A DNA stretch of 21,526 bases from Acanthaster planci (lineage: Eukaryota; Echinodermata; Asteroidea; Valvatida; Acanthasteridae): the NCBI RefSeq assembly GCF_001949145.1, contig NW_019091385.1, positions 2,412,956 through 2,434,481 of the forward strand, written 5' to 3'. Below the pieces are notes generated by a model. It worked only from the letters and a program-made list of their open reading frames with translations, was not told the DNA's origin and did not search any database. A program made the translations under genes and the position numbers. Shown here in pieces: positions 9,999-19,507 of this stretch (position 1 is the first letter of the stretch; every line of letters begins with the position of its first letter).

Positions 9999-10250
9999 AG
10001 TGACCCAATGGGTGAATCCAGGACCAAGTTTTCGGTTGGGGGCTTTATTTCAGGGGAGCCAAAAAAATTGGATTTTTTTTAATGTAACCTTTTGTTGTCT
10101 GTCTAAGGGTAAGGGTAATTTTTGGGGCTGTAACACTGGAAATAAAATAGACAAAAAAAATCTCCTTCCATCATTTTGCAAAAGATTTGGCACTTTTGTT
10201 GAAGGGGGCATTGCCCTCGTCCCCCCCCCCATCTGGCCGTGCTCTGACTC
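9999..10250 (+). repeat. Probable decayed interspersed repeat
   Basis: Starts near GTGAATCCAGGACC, contains G-rich and T-rich blocks, and ends with GGGGGCATTGCCCTCG and a 10-C run. This wording resembles the GGATCCAGG / GGGGGCAATTGCCCCC ends of non-autonomous DNA transposons common in aquatic animals. There is no second copy in the window to define borders. Confidence 0.35.
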
Positions 10251-10709
10251 CATTTGCAAATACTGCGTTTTATACATGTAGTTCAAAGATCGATCGACAA
10301 CCAATATGAATGTGCCTCCAGTGACCAGAACACTTGCTACACAAAGTTGCTTACATTTATCCCCATTGGAATATAAACCAGTCAGAATGCTTACATAGAA
10401 TTTGCCCGTGATGCTCATATGTCGTGTGCGAAACTGAAACCGAATTTCCAAGTCGGTAATGAAATGGTCGATCATCTGCAAATCGGGGACGAGGCAATCA
10501 AAGTTCCCATGCAGATGTCATTGTATTAGTGTGTAGAAAAAACCTGAATCGATTACCGACTTGCTACCAAGTGTAGGTAAGCTGTAGTCTTGCGTCAGCG
10601 GTACATGCGCCGTGTCAGAGCGCACAATCATTGCACTGACGGTACAGTGATTCACCAACACAGGCGACCTCTACCTACTCCTTTGTCGACCTGTCCTGCT
10701 AGTGGTTAA
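10251..10709. other. Non-coding stretch
   Basis: No coding or repeat signal recognised. TTAA immediately precedes the next repeat at 10706-10709. Confidence 0.5.
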
Positions 10710-10990
10710 GTGCATCAATTCAAGCCCCATTGGAAAAAGTGTAAAATCAGGGTTGTTCAGGGCTCCATAACATACAAGCCGACATCAATGACGTTTCTCG
10801 AACAAAAACTAAATTATTGTTTTTTTCCTTACTTTTTCCATTTCTTATCAATTTTTGGAGGGTTAACAAACCACATTTTAATTATTCACGCAAAACAACC
10901 CTGAAAACTACTTGTTCTGCATGCAGCCATTTTTCAAATTATGGTGTCCCTCTACTTTCTAGGGCATTTGGGACCATTTTTCAACCTTTT
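10710..10990 (+). mobile_element. AATTCAAG MITE family, truncated copy
   Basis: The left end GTGCATCAATTCAAGCCCC and the body (CCATTGG, GTGTAAAATCAG, GGGTTAACAAACCACATTTT, GCAGCCATTTTTCAA, GGACCATTTTTCAACC) follow the left half of the element at 11572 in order. Similarity stops near 10990 and the other terminal half is missing. The TIR start is shortened by several bases. Preceded by TTAA. Confidence 0.75.
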
Positions 10991-11567
10991 CCTTAAACAT
11001 CCAAAACATCCGAAAACGTTCTCGTCAACATTCGAATAGTATCGTTAGTGGTCGAACATTTTCGGCCGTTTATGTACTGATCAGCAACTTTGTATAAGTA
11101 AGACACGTTTAAAAGTACACAGTCATGTCATAATTGATGCCCGGTGGTGACTTAAAATGAAGCTTTCGTTGGCTCGTGTTTTGAATTCAAAGATAAATGC
11201 CGCCCCACAACTGTGGCACAGCCAAGTGACCAACATGACCAACAACGCGACATTCTAAAATGTTTCTTTGGGCAATCCAGCAGGTCTGGCTAAATGGTGT
11301 TCAGTTGTATTTTGTCTGTCTCAATGCTAACAATTTCTTTGTCTTGTGTACTTTGTGCCATTGTGTATTATGTAAGTACATCCCGAAAAATGAAATAAAT
11401 CAAACGAAATGGCTTCCAGCCGAGACCACAGACGTCATTATTTTATCTGACGTTCGTGGCCAAAATAGGGCTTCCTTGGTGACCCCTGACATGTAACGCG
11501 ATGTACTGCATTTATCCATAGACGTACTGTACAGTATATACCTGACCTAAGATGTTATAAACAGTCG
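10991..11567. other. Non-coding stretch between repeat copies
   Basis: AT-rich, no exon or repeat border recognised. Several short frames without family resemblance. Confidence 0.5.
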
Positions 11568-11571
11568 TCAG

Positions 11572-12056
11572 GGGTACAGTCCACTAATTCAAGCTCCATT
11601 GAAAACTGTGTAAAATCAGCACTGTTCAGAGCCCAATAGCATGCACGCCAACATCCCCGAGATTTCTGAAACACAAATGAAATTCTTGTCTCGTCACTTA
11701 TCTTTCAATTTCTTTTCAATTTTTTTGTGGGTTAACCAATTACATTTTTAATTATTCCCACAAAACAAAAGCACCCCCAGAAAGTGATTTTTCCGAAGTC
11801 TGATTGCAGCCATTTTTCAAGTGGCAACTCTCAACTTTTTCGGGCACTTAGGACCATTTTTCAACCGTAGTTTTTAGCCATTCTGCTCTCATATGAAGGC
11901 TCAAAGACCCAGGGAGTTGATCCCGGCAACGATTTACACAATCTCACCATTTTGGGGGCAAAACAAGTTCCTTTTTCAAAAGATATTGTGGAAGGGGGCA
12001 CTTTTAATGCTAATGAGCTGGCCAGAAATTTTCACTTGAATTAGCGGTCTGCACCT
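11572..12056 (+). mobile_element. AATTCAAG MITE family, complete copy 1 (485 bp)
   Basis: Left terminus GGGTACAGTCCACTAATTCA; right terminus, reverse-complemented, AGGTGCAGACCGCTAATTCA. These are inverted repeats of about 23 bp. The two halves differ inside: the left has CTCCATTGAAAA and TGTGTAAAATCAG, the right has GCTAATGAGCTGG and GTGCCCCC. Flanked by TCAG on both sides (11568-11571 and 12057-12060), a likely target-site duplication of 3-4 bp. No transposase frame, so non-autonomous. A 3-bp reading (TCA) would fit PIF/Harbinger-like elements; the TTAA before two other copies would fit a 4-bp TTAA-type target. Superfamily left open. Confidence 0.85.
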
Positions 12057-12060
12057 TCAG

Positions 12061-12396
12061 GGGTGCAGTGTCCCAATTCAAGGAAAATTCTCCGCCAGGC
12101 CGAGGCGTTCAAAAAGTACCCCCAGAGATTGTTTCGAAAAGAGGGGCCAAGAAATGGTGGGATTGTGTCAGTATGNAACATTCACTTTTTTGGGGGTGAG
12201 GTTGTTTTGGGCAGATAATTAAAAAATTCATTGGTTAACCTACTAAAAATTGAAAATCAAATGAAATCTGAAGGACCAAACAACACATTGTTTTTTGTTT
12301 GAGAGGCCTAAGGGACTTCAGTTGCCTGCCATGGGGCTCCAAACTTGGTTGATTTTACACCATTTTCAATGGAGTTTGAATTGGTTCAGTGCACCC
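12061..12396 (-). mobile_element. AATTCAAG MITE family, complete copy 2, inverted (336 bp)
   Basis: Begins GGGTGCAGTGTCCCAATTCA (the right-type end of copy 1) and ends with the reverse complement of the left-type end (TTTTACACCATTTTCAATGG, then TTTGAATTGGTTCAGTGCAC). It is the same family in opposite orientation, shorter and more diverged than copy 1. TCAG lies at both borders (12057-12060, shared with copy 1, and 12397-12400). Contains the unresolved base at 12176. Confidence 0.8.
12176..12176. other. Unresolved base (N)
   Basis: A single ambiguous base in MITE copy 2, consistent with a draft assembly. Confidence 0.99.
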
Positions 12397-12400
12397 TCAG

Positions 12401-13231
12401 GAATCGTCAGATCAGGGAACCAGACTATGCTGCACCCGCAAGTTGCGTATGGAGGGCGCCCCCTTTGGTGAATAGCTGAGCGATATTATGCCCTTGCACC
12501 CTGCAACAACAGCGCACCGCTAACTGGCTTGGTTATCTTCAGGTGCACGGCACCGCTTACACAGTTGGCTTTTCACCCACATGAACACTGTTAAATCTCT
12601 CTGATTGAAGAATCGAGACCAGGCCTTATCAAGGGTTCTTGCAAAACCAAGGCGGTATTTTCAGTGATACCAAGGTACTTCATTTCGTTAACTGGGGCAC
12701 ATTTCTCCAAGCAAACAGCAAAGAACAGAGCTCCATATGCTCCTAGTTCTCCATCTAATGTCGATTGCATGAACCAAGTCTATCGTACCGAATCTTGACC
12801 TTGTCAGCGTTGCCGGTGCATGCTGTGCGAACGGTTTGCACGACGATCAGTGCGCACGCGAGCAGATTCCCTTCATTCAGCAGAACTCGAACCAGATCAT
12901 TGTTGAAGCCTAAAAATTATGCTGTCTGCCGTTCGTGTTCCGTCACACCGCAAGACCCGCAGTGTAGATACGTACCATTCTACTCTCCTACCGACAAGTG
13001 GGTGTGCGTGTAAAATTGTACCTGCAGTCATGGCAGTCGGTCTGTGCATGGTCTCTGTGTGTGACTGATTCTCTGCTTGTCGAGCTAGTGTGCGTGTAGA
13101 TAATTATCAGCGGACACGTGTCTGTACGCCCTGAGGGAGGCTCCAATGAAGTTCTGACGCTGATCGTTGGTGAGTAAGGTGCATAATTTATATGATGGTG
13201 ATGCGCTCATCAGCCTATAGAGTATTGACAA
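12401..13231. other. Non-coding stretch, CpG-richer from about 12780
   Basis: No exon recognised. From about 12780 to 13180 CG dinucleotides are more frequent than around it, and GTTG|GTGAGTAAGG at about 13168 is a strong donor-like site. A non-coding 5' exon or alternative promoter for the downstream plus-strand gene is possible but unproven. Confidence 0.3.
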
Positions 13232-13285
13232 ATGGCAGTACAGATACTGAACCATCTAGATCTTGATCGCCACAAGCTTGAACAG
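13232..13285 (+). other. Possible alternative 5' exon (ATG, 18 codons, strong donor)
   Basis: ATG followed by AVQILNHLDLDRHKLEQ and a consensus donor CAG|GTAAGT, phase 0. Phase 0 does not fit the acceptor at 14407 (which needs phase 1) but could fit an AAG acceptor at 14375. The peptide has no membrane segment. Kept as a weak alternative to the exon at 5477. Confidence 0.2.
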
Positions 13286-14406
13286 GTAAGTCACTTTCTC
13301 TGGACACGTATGGTCTCTGGTAATCGTAACTTGAGTAGGCCTACATAACTTAATTTTTCCAGCCAGGATGTATGGATACAAGTAAGAGAAGTTTATGAGT
13401 GCAATGATAACAATATGGCCGGTGAGGTATCATCGAAGCCAAGTTTGTCACCTTGAAATTATTCTTTTCAATTGCTTTATACAGTGCGGAAAAATCCTGG
13501 AATTGAACTTACTAGCCGTAAATTTTGGTAAAGGTATTGTATAAAAAGGAACTTCAGACAACAGTGATGCCACACGTGATTGGACTACAAAGCACTGGCG
13601 TGATGCTCGTGCAATACCTTTCCTTGCAACTTGAAGTTATAATTCTATGGTTTGAGCATGTGGTTACGTATTTACATACATGATCAAAACCAGTGGCAAT
13701 TTAATTTTTGGGTGTCTTGAAGGTCTCTTTGTAGATATCTGATAGTACAAACTCTTTAGCAGGACAATCGATGCCAGCAAAAGAAATATCTTTGATACTC
13801 TGAGCAGCTTCGCTTTTAAAACCCAGGTGACGTGCTTATGACTAGGAGGAATGGATAAATTCTTCGACATTTATGAAAAATAATAAACCCCATCAGTCTG
13901 CACAACCGCAGACCCCGAATTATGGCGAATATAGTTTCGTATATTATTGAGAAAAGTGCCGTACCATTGCATCCATCTCCCTCATTCATTTTTAATGCAT
14001 AAAATAACTGTGGAGACGCTTTCGCATACACGATTAATAACATTTGATCGTATCCCATCAGCAGGTTTGTATTAATTGCACCGCTACTCATGGTATACAC
14101 GAGGTCATGTTTACAGATTTCTTTTTTTTTTGTTGGTGCCTCGTAGATAATGCGGATGTTAAAGTTTTCCTTCGCTTTCCTAGTGACATTTGCTGTAGTG
14201 ATGTTCTACTACATTTGGATCACGGACAAGTACAGCACCGGTAACTTGAGTTTATTCGTGCGTACATTTGATCAGGGTACAGTTTCAATACCGTTTAGTA
14301 AATGTTTCTGTGAAACAAAAGACTGAAAGAATGCAATGCAGACATTTTGGTATTTTGTGAGATTTCATTTTGAAGCTGTACGTTTCTGGTGCGCTTCGTC
14401 GTGCAG
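13286..14406. other. Non-coding stretch upstream of the first firm DUF1647 exon
   Basis: Contains GTAGGCCTAC at 13335-13344. An exon-like piece at 14118-14240 (acceptor TTTACAG, donor CACCG|GTAACT) was tested and its phases do not fit. No repeat recognised. Confidence 0.5.
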
Positions 14407-14774
14407 GTGATGTCTTCTCACAACCATCTCTGGGGAAAGTCGTCAGTAATGAAATTGAGACCAGACAATTCTCATCCACTATAAAATTCACATCTCAAAA
14501 CCTACAAGTTCAGTTTGTCACTGAAAACAACGGCAGCGATACATTGAAAGACAGAAGTGAGGTTGCGTCACGAGACCCAGTAAGACCGTTGATCAATCTA
14601 GACCTGCAAGATGTGGATGTGGAGGAGCTGTCCCGCAGACTGGTAGTGGTGACGGCTTTCTCGGAGAATCACCGCCTGGAAGTGATGGGTATGATCGGTA
14701 CAGTGCAGAACCACATGCCCGCCACGAGAGTCATCGCCTACGATCTCGGCATCGACCCCAGATATTTATCCAAA
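14407..14774 (+). CDS. DUF1647-type gene, exon A (stem and first domain strand)
   Basis: Starts after GTGCAG in the phase needing one upstream base and ends AAA|GTATGT. It encodes a Ser/Asn-rich stem and then LVVVTAFSENHRLEVMGMIG and ATRVIAYDLGIDPRYLSK. The 3' end is firm; the 5' border is the best acceptor in the open frame (opening at 14361), and 14376 is an alternative. There is no in-frame ATG before the domain, so at least one upstream exon is required. Confidence 0.75.
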
Positions 14775-16430
14775 GTATGTACTGTATAAATGGGTGTAAT
14801 TTTTATGGATCAAAAGGAGTATTTGGGGATGATCACCAGCAGGATTGATAAACATACCTATCTAAAATAAAAAGGGTGGACTTAAGTAAAAACTGGCAAA
14901 CGTATATTGTGGAATTTTTAAGAGTTTGTACCTGATCTGTTTGATTTTATTTCGCATATTATTCATCATTTGAATGGAATGCAAGCATTGTTTTGTATGA
15001 AATGATTCCTGCAACAAAAAAGTCACGTTGCAAAATACACTACACAAAAAAGTTAAGGAATACTTTTTAGTATTGTCGTATACTTTTTTATATAAAATAT
15101 TTTACTGCTGAAAATGTGCATTTGATGTTTTGAAACTTTTCATTTTTTTATTCTAATTAGAACACCATCTAGGCAAACAAAAACTGAAAGAACGAGACCC
15201 CACTCATTGCTTGGAAAAAAATTACAAATTTGGAAAAAAAGTGGTCTTTAACTTTTTTTTGAGTGGTGTAAATCCAGCTGGAATTCAAGGAGGCAGACAA
15301 AGATGTCATGCGGATCGATGAAGAGCTCACTGGACTTTTTACTTTTGAATTGAACCAACTTGCTTACAGTTGAGGAGATTATGTAACCTCGAGGTTCGAC
15401 CCTTCGAGTTCCACAGATACCCTTCACATGTGTCCGTGCTCATGAAATTCGCCTGGAAACCGATCATTATAAAGGTTCGTGTCAGGCTTCTGTTCAGTAC
15501 TTACAATCATGTGGAAAAACTCTGCTTTGAAGGTACTGTAGGAGAAAACAGAAAATGGGTTTTATTATAACGCTTAGTCAGTTTTCCTGGAAGTAGAAAA
15601 GTGAAAAAACCTCAAACTGGAACACTCTGAAACCTCTGTACTTTTCGGTCATTATAAAAAAAACAACAAATATTCACAATTTGTCCTCCAATATCCGGCA
15701 AAGCTGATGTGTTGATATACAGACCCCTACTCCCGTTTTGGTCTTATGGATTAAAGGTTGTTAAAATGAACACCACAATTTTTGCATTTCAGCTGATGGG
15801 CTACCAGTTTCGAAACCACCACCATATCGAAACAATTATTTGAAATGTGACAGTCATTGTGTAGCTTCTATGTCATGCTATTTTATGTGTGTTTTACAGG
15901 AAGCCTTGAATGAATTCGGTGTCATTTTCTGGGCAGACGCCTCTGTCAGGTTCCAAGACTCTTTAATAACGTTGCTGCCATTTGCCAAGGAACATCACGG
16001 CTATTTTTCGAAAATACACAGCTACACCCCGCTGAGTGCAGGGTCTTTGTCTGCTCCTGCTCTCCACAATTTCTTCCTCACTCATCGCAAAATGTTTGCT
16101 TACTTCGGCATAAAGAGAAAACGCTACGCAAAATCCCCAAATACACCCCACGTTGCCGCCAATCGGCAGCTGGTAATCAATAGCACGACCGTTCAGGAAA
16201 AAGTTATTAAACCCCTCTACGCATGTGCAATGGATGAGAATTGCATTGGTCCTCCCGGGGCGGTGCGCGGGAACCACATGTTCGACGCTTCGGCGCTCCT
16301 GCTCATCTTTTATAAGTACTGGCCTAGAGAGTTTAATAGAGATAACGACCACGTGGCTGACATGGACAGAGTTACGAGGATGCACCGTGAATCGGATGAC
16401 TGGAGCCAGGCTAAATTGTGTGAGGTTTAG
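14407..16430 (+). CDS. DUF1647-type glycosyltransferase-like protein, three firm exons
   Basis: Exons 14407-14774, 15370-15474 and 15900-16430 (stop TAG) give 333 residues, or 362 with the candidate anchor exon at 5477. The DUF1647 hallmarks run in order: VVVTAFSENH (first strand), ATRVIAYDLGI, a short cysteine segment LRRLCNLEVRPF, FHRYPSHV, FAWKPIIIKEAL, VIFWADASVRF, and late YACAMDENCIGPPGAVRG. The family is uncharacterised, found in nematodes, molluscs and other invertebrates, and predicted to have a GT-A-like fold in the Golgi lumen. DAS in WADAS sits where GT-A enzymes carry DxD. Two N-glycosylation sequons (NGS before the domain, NST at N280 of the 362-residue model) fit a lumenal protein. 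No substrate is known. Residues before about 106 form a variable stem. Confidence 0.85.
14775..15369. other. DUF1647-type gene intron (A/B), with MITE
   Basis: AT-rich intron. It is largely occupied in its second half by the Tc1/mariner-like MITE at 15038-15268. Confidence 0.8.
15038..15268. mobile_element. Tc1/mariner-like MITE (231 bp), intronic
   Basis: The left end CACTACACAAAAAAGTTAAG and the reverse-complemented right end CACCACTCAAAAAAAAGTTA continue into matching A(T/C)CACTTTTT stretches, giving TIRs of about 32 bp. TA flanks both ends (15036-15037 and 15269-15270), the classic Tc1/mariner target. CACTRCNCAAAAAAGT-type ends are familiar for this superfamily. No transposase. Confidence 0.8.
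15370..15474 (+). CDS. DUF1647-type gene, exon B
   Basis: 35 codons from LRRLCNLEVRPFEFHRYPSH to FAWKPIIIK. The acceptor is GCTTACAG and the donor is AAG|GTTCGT (a less common donor), phase 0 at both ends. The cysteine, FHRYPSHV and AWKPIII are family-typical. Confidence 0.87.
15475..15899. other. DUF1647-type gene intron (B/C)
   Basis: Non-coding, AT-rich, ending in the TTTTACAG acceptor. Nothing else recognised. Confidence 0.8.
15900..16430 (+). CDS. DUF1647-type gene, last exon C
   Basis: 176 codons plus stop, after a TTTTACAG acceptor. It starts EALNEFGVIFWADASVRF and ends DDWSQAKLCEV. It includes LHNFFLTHRKMFAYFGI, the sequon NST, ACAMDENCIGPPGAVRG and ALLLIFYKYWP. The stop follows a GAG|GTTTAG string that could act as a weak donor, so an alternative 3' end is not excluded. 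The last 60 bp of coding sequence are partly duplicated downstream (16488-16555). Confidence 0.87.
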   Translation, partial: EALNEFGVIFWADASVRFQDSLITLLPFAKEHHGYFSKIHSYTPLSAGSLSAPALHNFFLTHRKMFAYFGIKRKRYAKSPNTPHVAANRQLVINSTTVQEKVIKPLYACAMDENCIGPPGAVRGNHMFDASALLLIFYKYWPREFNRDNDHVADMDRVTRMHRESDDWSQAKLCEV

Positions 16431-16487
16431 AGTCCCACCTCACCTTATCTCCAGCTGGCTAGCACTTTCATCGTTTAAACTCAAAAC

Positions 16488-16555
16488 GAATAGAGACAAT
16501 CACTTCGTGGCTGACATGGACAGAGTCTAGTCACGAGGATACAGCGTAAATCGCA
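16488..16555 (+). repeat. Downstream partial duplicate of the last coding segment
   Basis: AATAGAGACAATCACTTCGT, GGCTGACATGGACAGAGT, CACGAGGATACAGCGTAAAT repeats 16335-16394 (AATAGAGATAACGACCACGT, GGCTGACATGGACAGAGT, ACGAGGATGCACCGTGAATC) with a 4-base insertion and several substitutions. It lies in the presumed 3' UTR and is not part of the open frame. Confidence 0.8.
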
Positions 16556-18042
16556 GTCAAGTTCTGCTAGATTTTTCTCAGATTGTTCATCGCACGGCGC
16601 GCAGGCAGGGTGCAAACTGCTGCAACACTGAGATGCAGTTCTTAAAGGGAGGAATTTCAAAAGTGTTCGCTTAGTATTGGCAACAAGCTGTTTGCGTTTC
16701 TGTACTTACCAAGCATATCTCACTGGCAATCAAAAAAGGACCTAAAACCCCCTAAAAAACCAGCATGAGTGCATGATCGGAGGTAACATTTGGGAAACAG
16801 AAACAGACAACCCTGTCGCTGCCCTTGAATGGTTGAATAGCATCTGTAATTAAAATATTGTAAAACTCAGTTCTTCGTGAAAAGTTAGTTGTCTTGCACG
16901 TATGCATAGTGGTTGAAAACACACCAAAAAAACCAGTGTCGAAGAAATAGGGCTGACCCATGTTTCATGTAAACAGTATCGCAATAAGTGTCGGAAAGAG
17001 AGTGAATTAATTCCAAGTTAACCCTGGGAAAAGTAGAATATTGTAATTTTTTCATGGCCCTCTGATTCTTTTGGCTGAGTGGTGTTCAGCCCTGCAGTAA
17101 TAATATGATGATTTCTACAATAGGAAGATTTTTTTCGTTTATTTGTGAACAAAAATTACATGATTTTCATGAGCATTTTCGTTTGTTAAATGTGTTTGAA
17201 ATGAAACTGTCCATGCTGCCGAAAATTATTGGGCAAAGTGTGCCAAAAACAATTTTAGAATACATGACCTATGCATCATAATACTCACGGGGATGCAACC
17301 CTCTTTGTTAATTGAAGGGTGTCTCATAATAATTATTCCTTATGAGAATTTCCATATCTAAATCAAAACACATGGAGTGGTGAAACTTTTGACATTTTTT
17401 TCGGGGCGGATAGAGGGTTGTTCTGAATGGGGGAACTTTGAAAAGTTTTCTTTGTAGCGTTTTGCGGCCTTTCTGAGCAATGAGACTACATTTCGGGGCT
17501 TTTTACAAGCTTTTGGAAGGAAAAGAAACGAAACAGACCACAAAATGCCTTTCTCTCATAAAAAAAAACCTGATTCCTTGAGCTGGGGCCCAGGCAGGAA
17601 GGAGGTGCATGGCCCTCATTTCCTCCATCCTGGACCTGCCAGTCGCTCTTGCGTACTCGTTTTCCAGATCAGGGTTTGCTGTCAGTTGTGCCTGTACCGG
17701 CGTATGGGAGTGGAGTGGGGGGACCACAATCGTCAGATTGCCCGGTCATGGAAAATTTGGAGGCCTTAAGGCCTCACATCAGTAACGACAAAACGTTGTA
17801 CGTTTTGCTCCTCGTTTACATGTAAAGATATAGGTCCTAATTATGTAATACATCCCGGTGGTTGTAATATTAAAAACCTTCAAAAGCACATCTTGTCACC
17901 AAAATGGGTATGTGGGAGGGGGTTGATGATCAAATGGCCCTCTGGTCAGACAGTGGGTGGTATGTATATATATCTTCCCCACCCTCGGGGTTATACGCCT
18001 CTGCTCTCTATTAAGTGCGGATTTCTTTTGTTTCTGTTTCAG
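16556..18042. other. Non-coding stretch downstream of the DUF1647-type gene
   Basis: Presumed 3' UTR, then intergenic or intronic sequence. Contains a perfect 16-bp palindrome GAGGCCTTAAGGCCTC at 17760-17775. No coding signal recognised. Confidence 0.5.
16849..16854 (+). terminator. Possible poly(A) signal ATTAAA for the DUF1647-type gene
   Basis: First ATTAAA noted after the stop; no AATAAA seen within about 2.5 kb. A T/G-rich stretch follows near 16885. Weak assignment. Confidence 0.25.
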
Positions 18043-18078
18043 TCATCATTGATCAGTGAATACAAAAAAATCGGTCAG
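18043..18078 (+). other. Possible 36-bp exon
   Basis: Lies between a strong acceptor (TTTGTTTCTGTTTCAG) and a donor GTACGT. Reads SSLISEYKKIGQ in phase 0. Too short to assign; it could belong with the candidate terminal exon ending at 19724. Confidence 0.2.
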
Positions 18079-19507
18079 GTACGTCCATAATAACTGGGCG
18101 GTGCTTGCGTCAGCTGACAAGTACACACGGGACGCGGCGGTCTTTGGGAACCGTCAGTCAGTTCTCACCCCATTGGCCAAACGATATGCGATGGTCAAAG
18201 TAAAGCAAATATTGACATAAAAGACTTAAACCTAAAAGAGGCGGGGGGCCGATTTCTTCCCCCGACATTTTTCAGATATCTCCTCAGTGTATTTTTTTCA
18301 GGATCTGAGCCTTTAGGGGATTTTAGAGTAACTCCTTGCGGTCATTTTAACACTAATTTTGTGAAAATTGAACCGACCGTACTTACGTAGTGCCAATTTT
18401 TCCCGAGACGGGTCAGCCAAAAATGTATACTTTTTCCACATTGCATGCGGGCTGGCACGCGTGTAGCCCTGAACTTCAAATGACCGTAACAACAAAACCT
18501 TTCGTCTGGTTGACTTCAAACTTCAAAGTTGTAAAGCTTTTACATTAGTTTCGTTGTGCGCTGGTTTTTGTATCAGTCATGCGTGCAGTGTTAAATCCGT
18601 CAGTCCATATTCATTGCCACCGTGGCATTTTCATTAACACAATTTTTGTACCAACACGAAACGAAATTTGTTTGCTTTTTGTTTGACAACTTTTCACCTT
18701 CAAGCAAAGTAATTTAAGGTCCTGTAACTCCCCTTCACAGGTTGAATTCACGTTCTGGCCTTGATAATCATTAACCCACACTAGACATTAATATTTTCCA
18801 ATTATCAGCAAACGACTATGCGTAGAATTACTTTGTCTTTTGACGTGGTTTTCGTGGTGTGATTTTGCAACTCACTTAAAACCTGTATCAGAGGAGAGAC
18901 CTTTTTAGGTTATTGGATTCAATCCAATCACCTTTTTGAAATCGTACGATTCCATCTTTCTCATTTTATCGGGACTAATTGCAAGTCCCAATTTTTAAAC
19001 GTGGTACAACGCATAAACTGGAAAGTTGGTATGAACATCAACCCTGATGACGTCAAGTTCTATTTTGTTTTTGTTTTCTTTTTCGGTGGATATGGTATAC
19101 TAGTTTCAGTGTAACAGCCGTAATAAATTAGCATCCTCCTCCTACCTTCTGATGATACGTGTCCTGTTTTGAGTGTTTTGTGCTTAACTCAGCCAGAAAC
19201 AGTCGTTTTCCCTGAGCTACATTTGGGTTTATAATTCAAACACGAACCATAGATTATTTAAAAACGACAATGTAACATTATTAGAGCGCTTGCAACTGTC
19301 AAAAAATTATGAATATTCTACAGAAGTGGAAATTCGTTTGGAAATTCAATTAACTAAAATGAGCATTCTTTTATTTTCCTACTAGTACTTATACAGAATT
19401 TTTTTCAGATTTATAACGTGCAAAACTGGCTTTTCTGTATTAATTGTTAATGGGGATATCTCTGTTTCCAATAGGGTATCTGCATTATTAATAGAGATAT
19501 CTTGCAG
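18079..19507. other. Non-coding stretch
   Basis: No exon recognised. Contains a near-perfect inverted repeat at 18907-18933 (13-bp arms, one mismatch, single-base centre). Confidence 0.5.

Noticed and set aside
10050-10481. 143-residue minus-strand frame
   Set aside because: Much of it crosses a decayed repeat with homopolymer runs, and there is no family resemblance or splice support.
12765-13013. 82-residue plus-strand frame
   Set aside because: Starts at TTG, is rich in Arg/Ser/Thr as expected of CpG-rich non-coding DNA, and has no recognisable motif.
14118-14240. Exon-like piece encoding FFFFCWCLV... upstream of exon A
   Set aside because: It ends with two leftover bases, whereas exon A needs one. 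The other frames contain stops.
15963-16385. 140-residue minus-strand frame
   Set aside because: Antisense shadow of the well-supported DUF1647 last exon.
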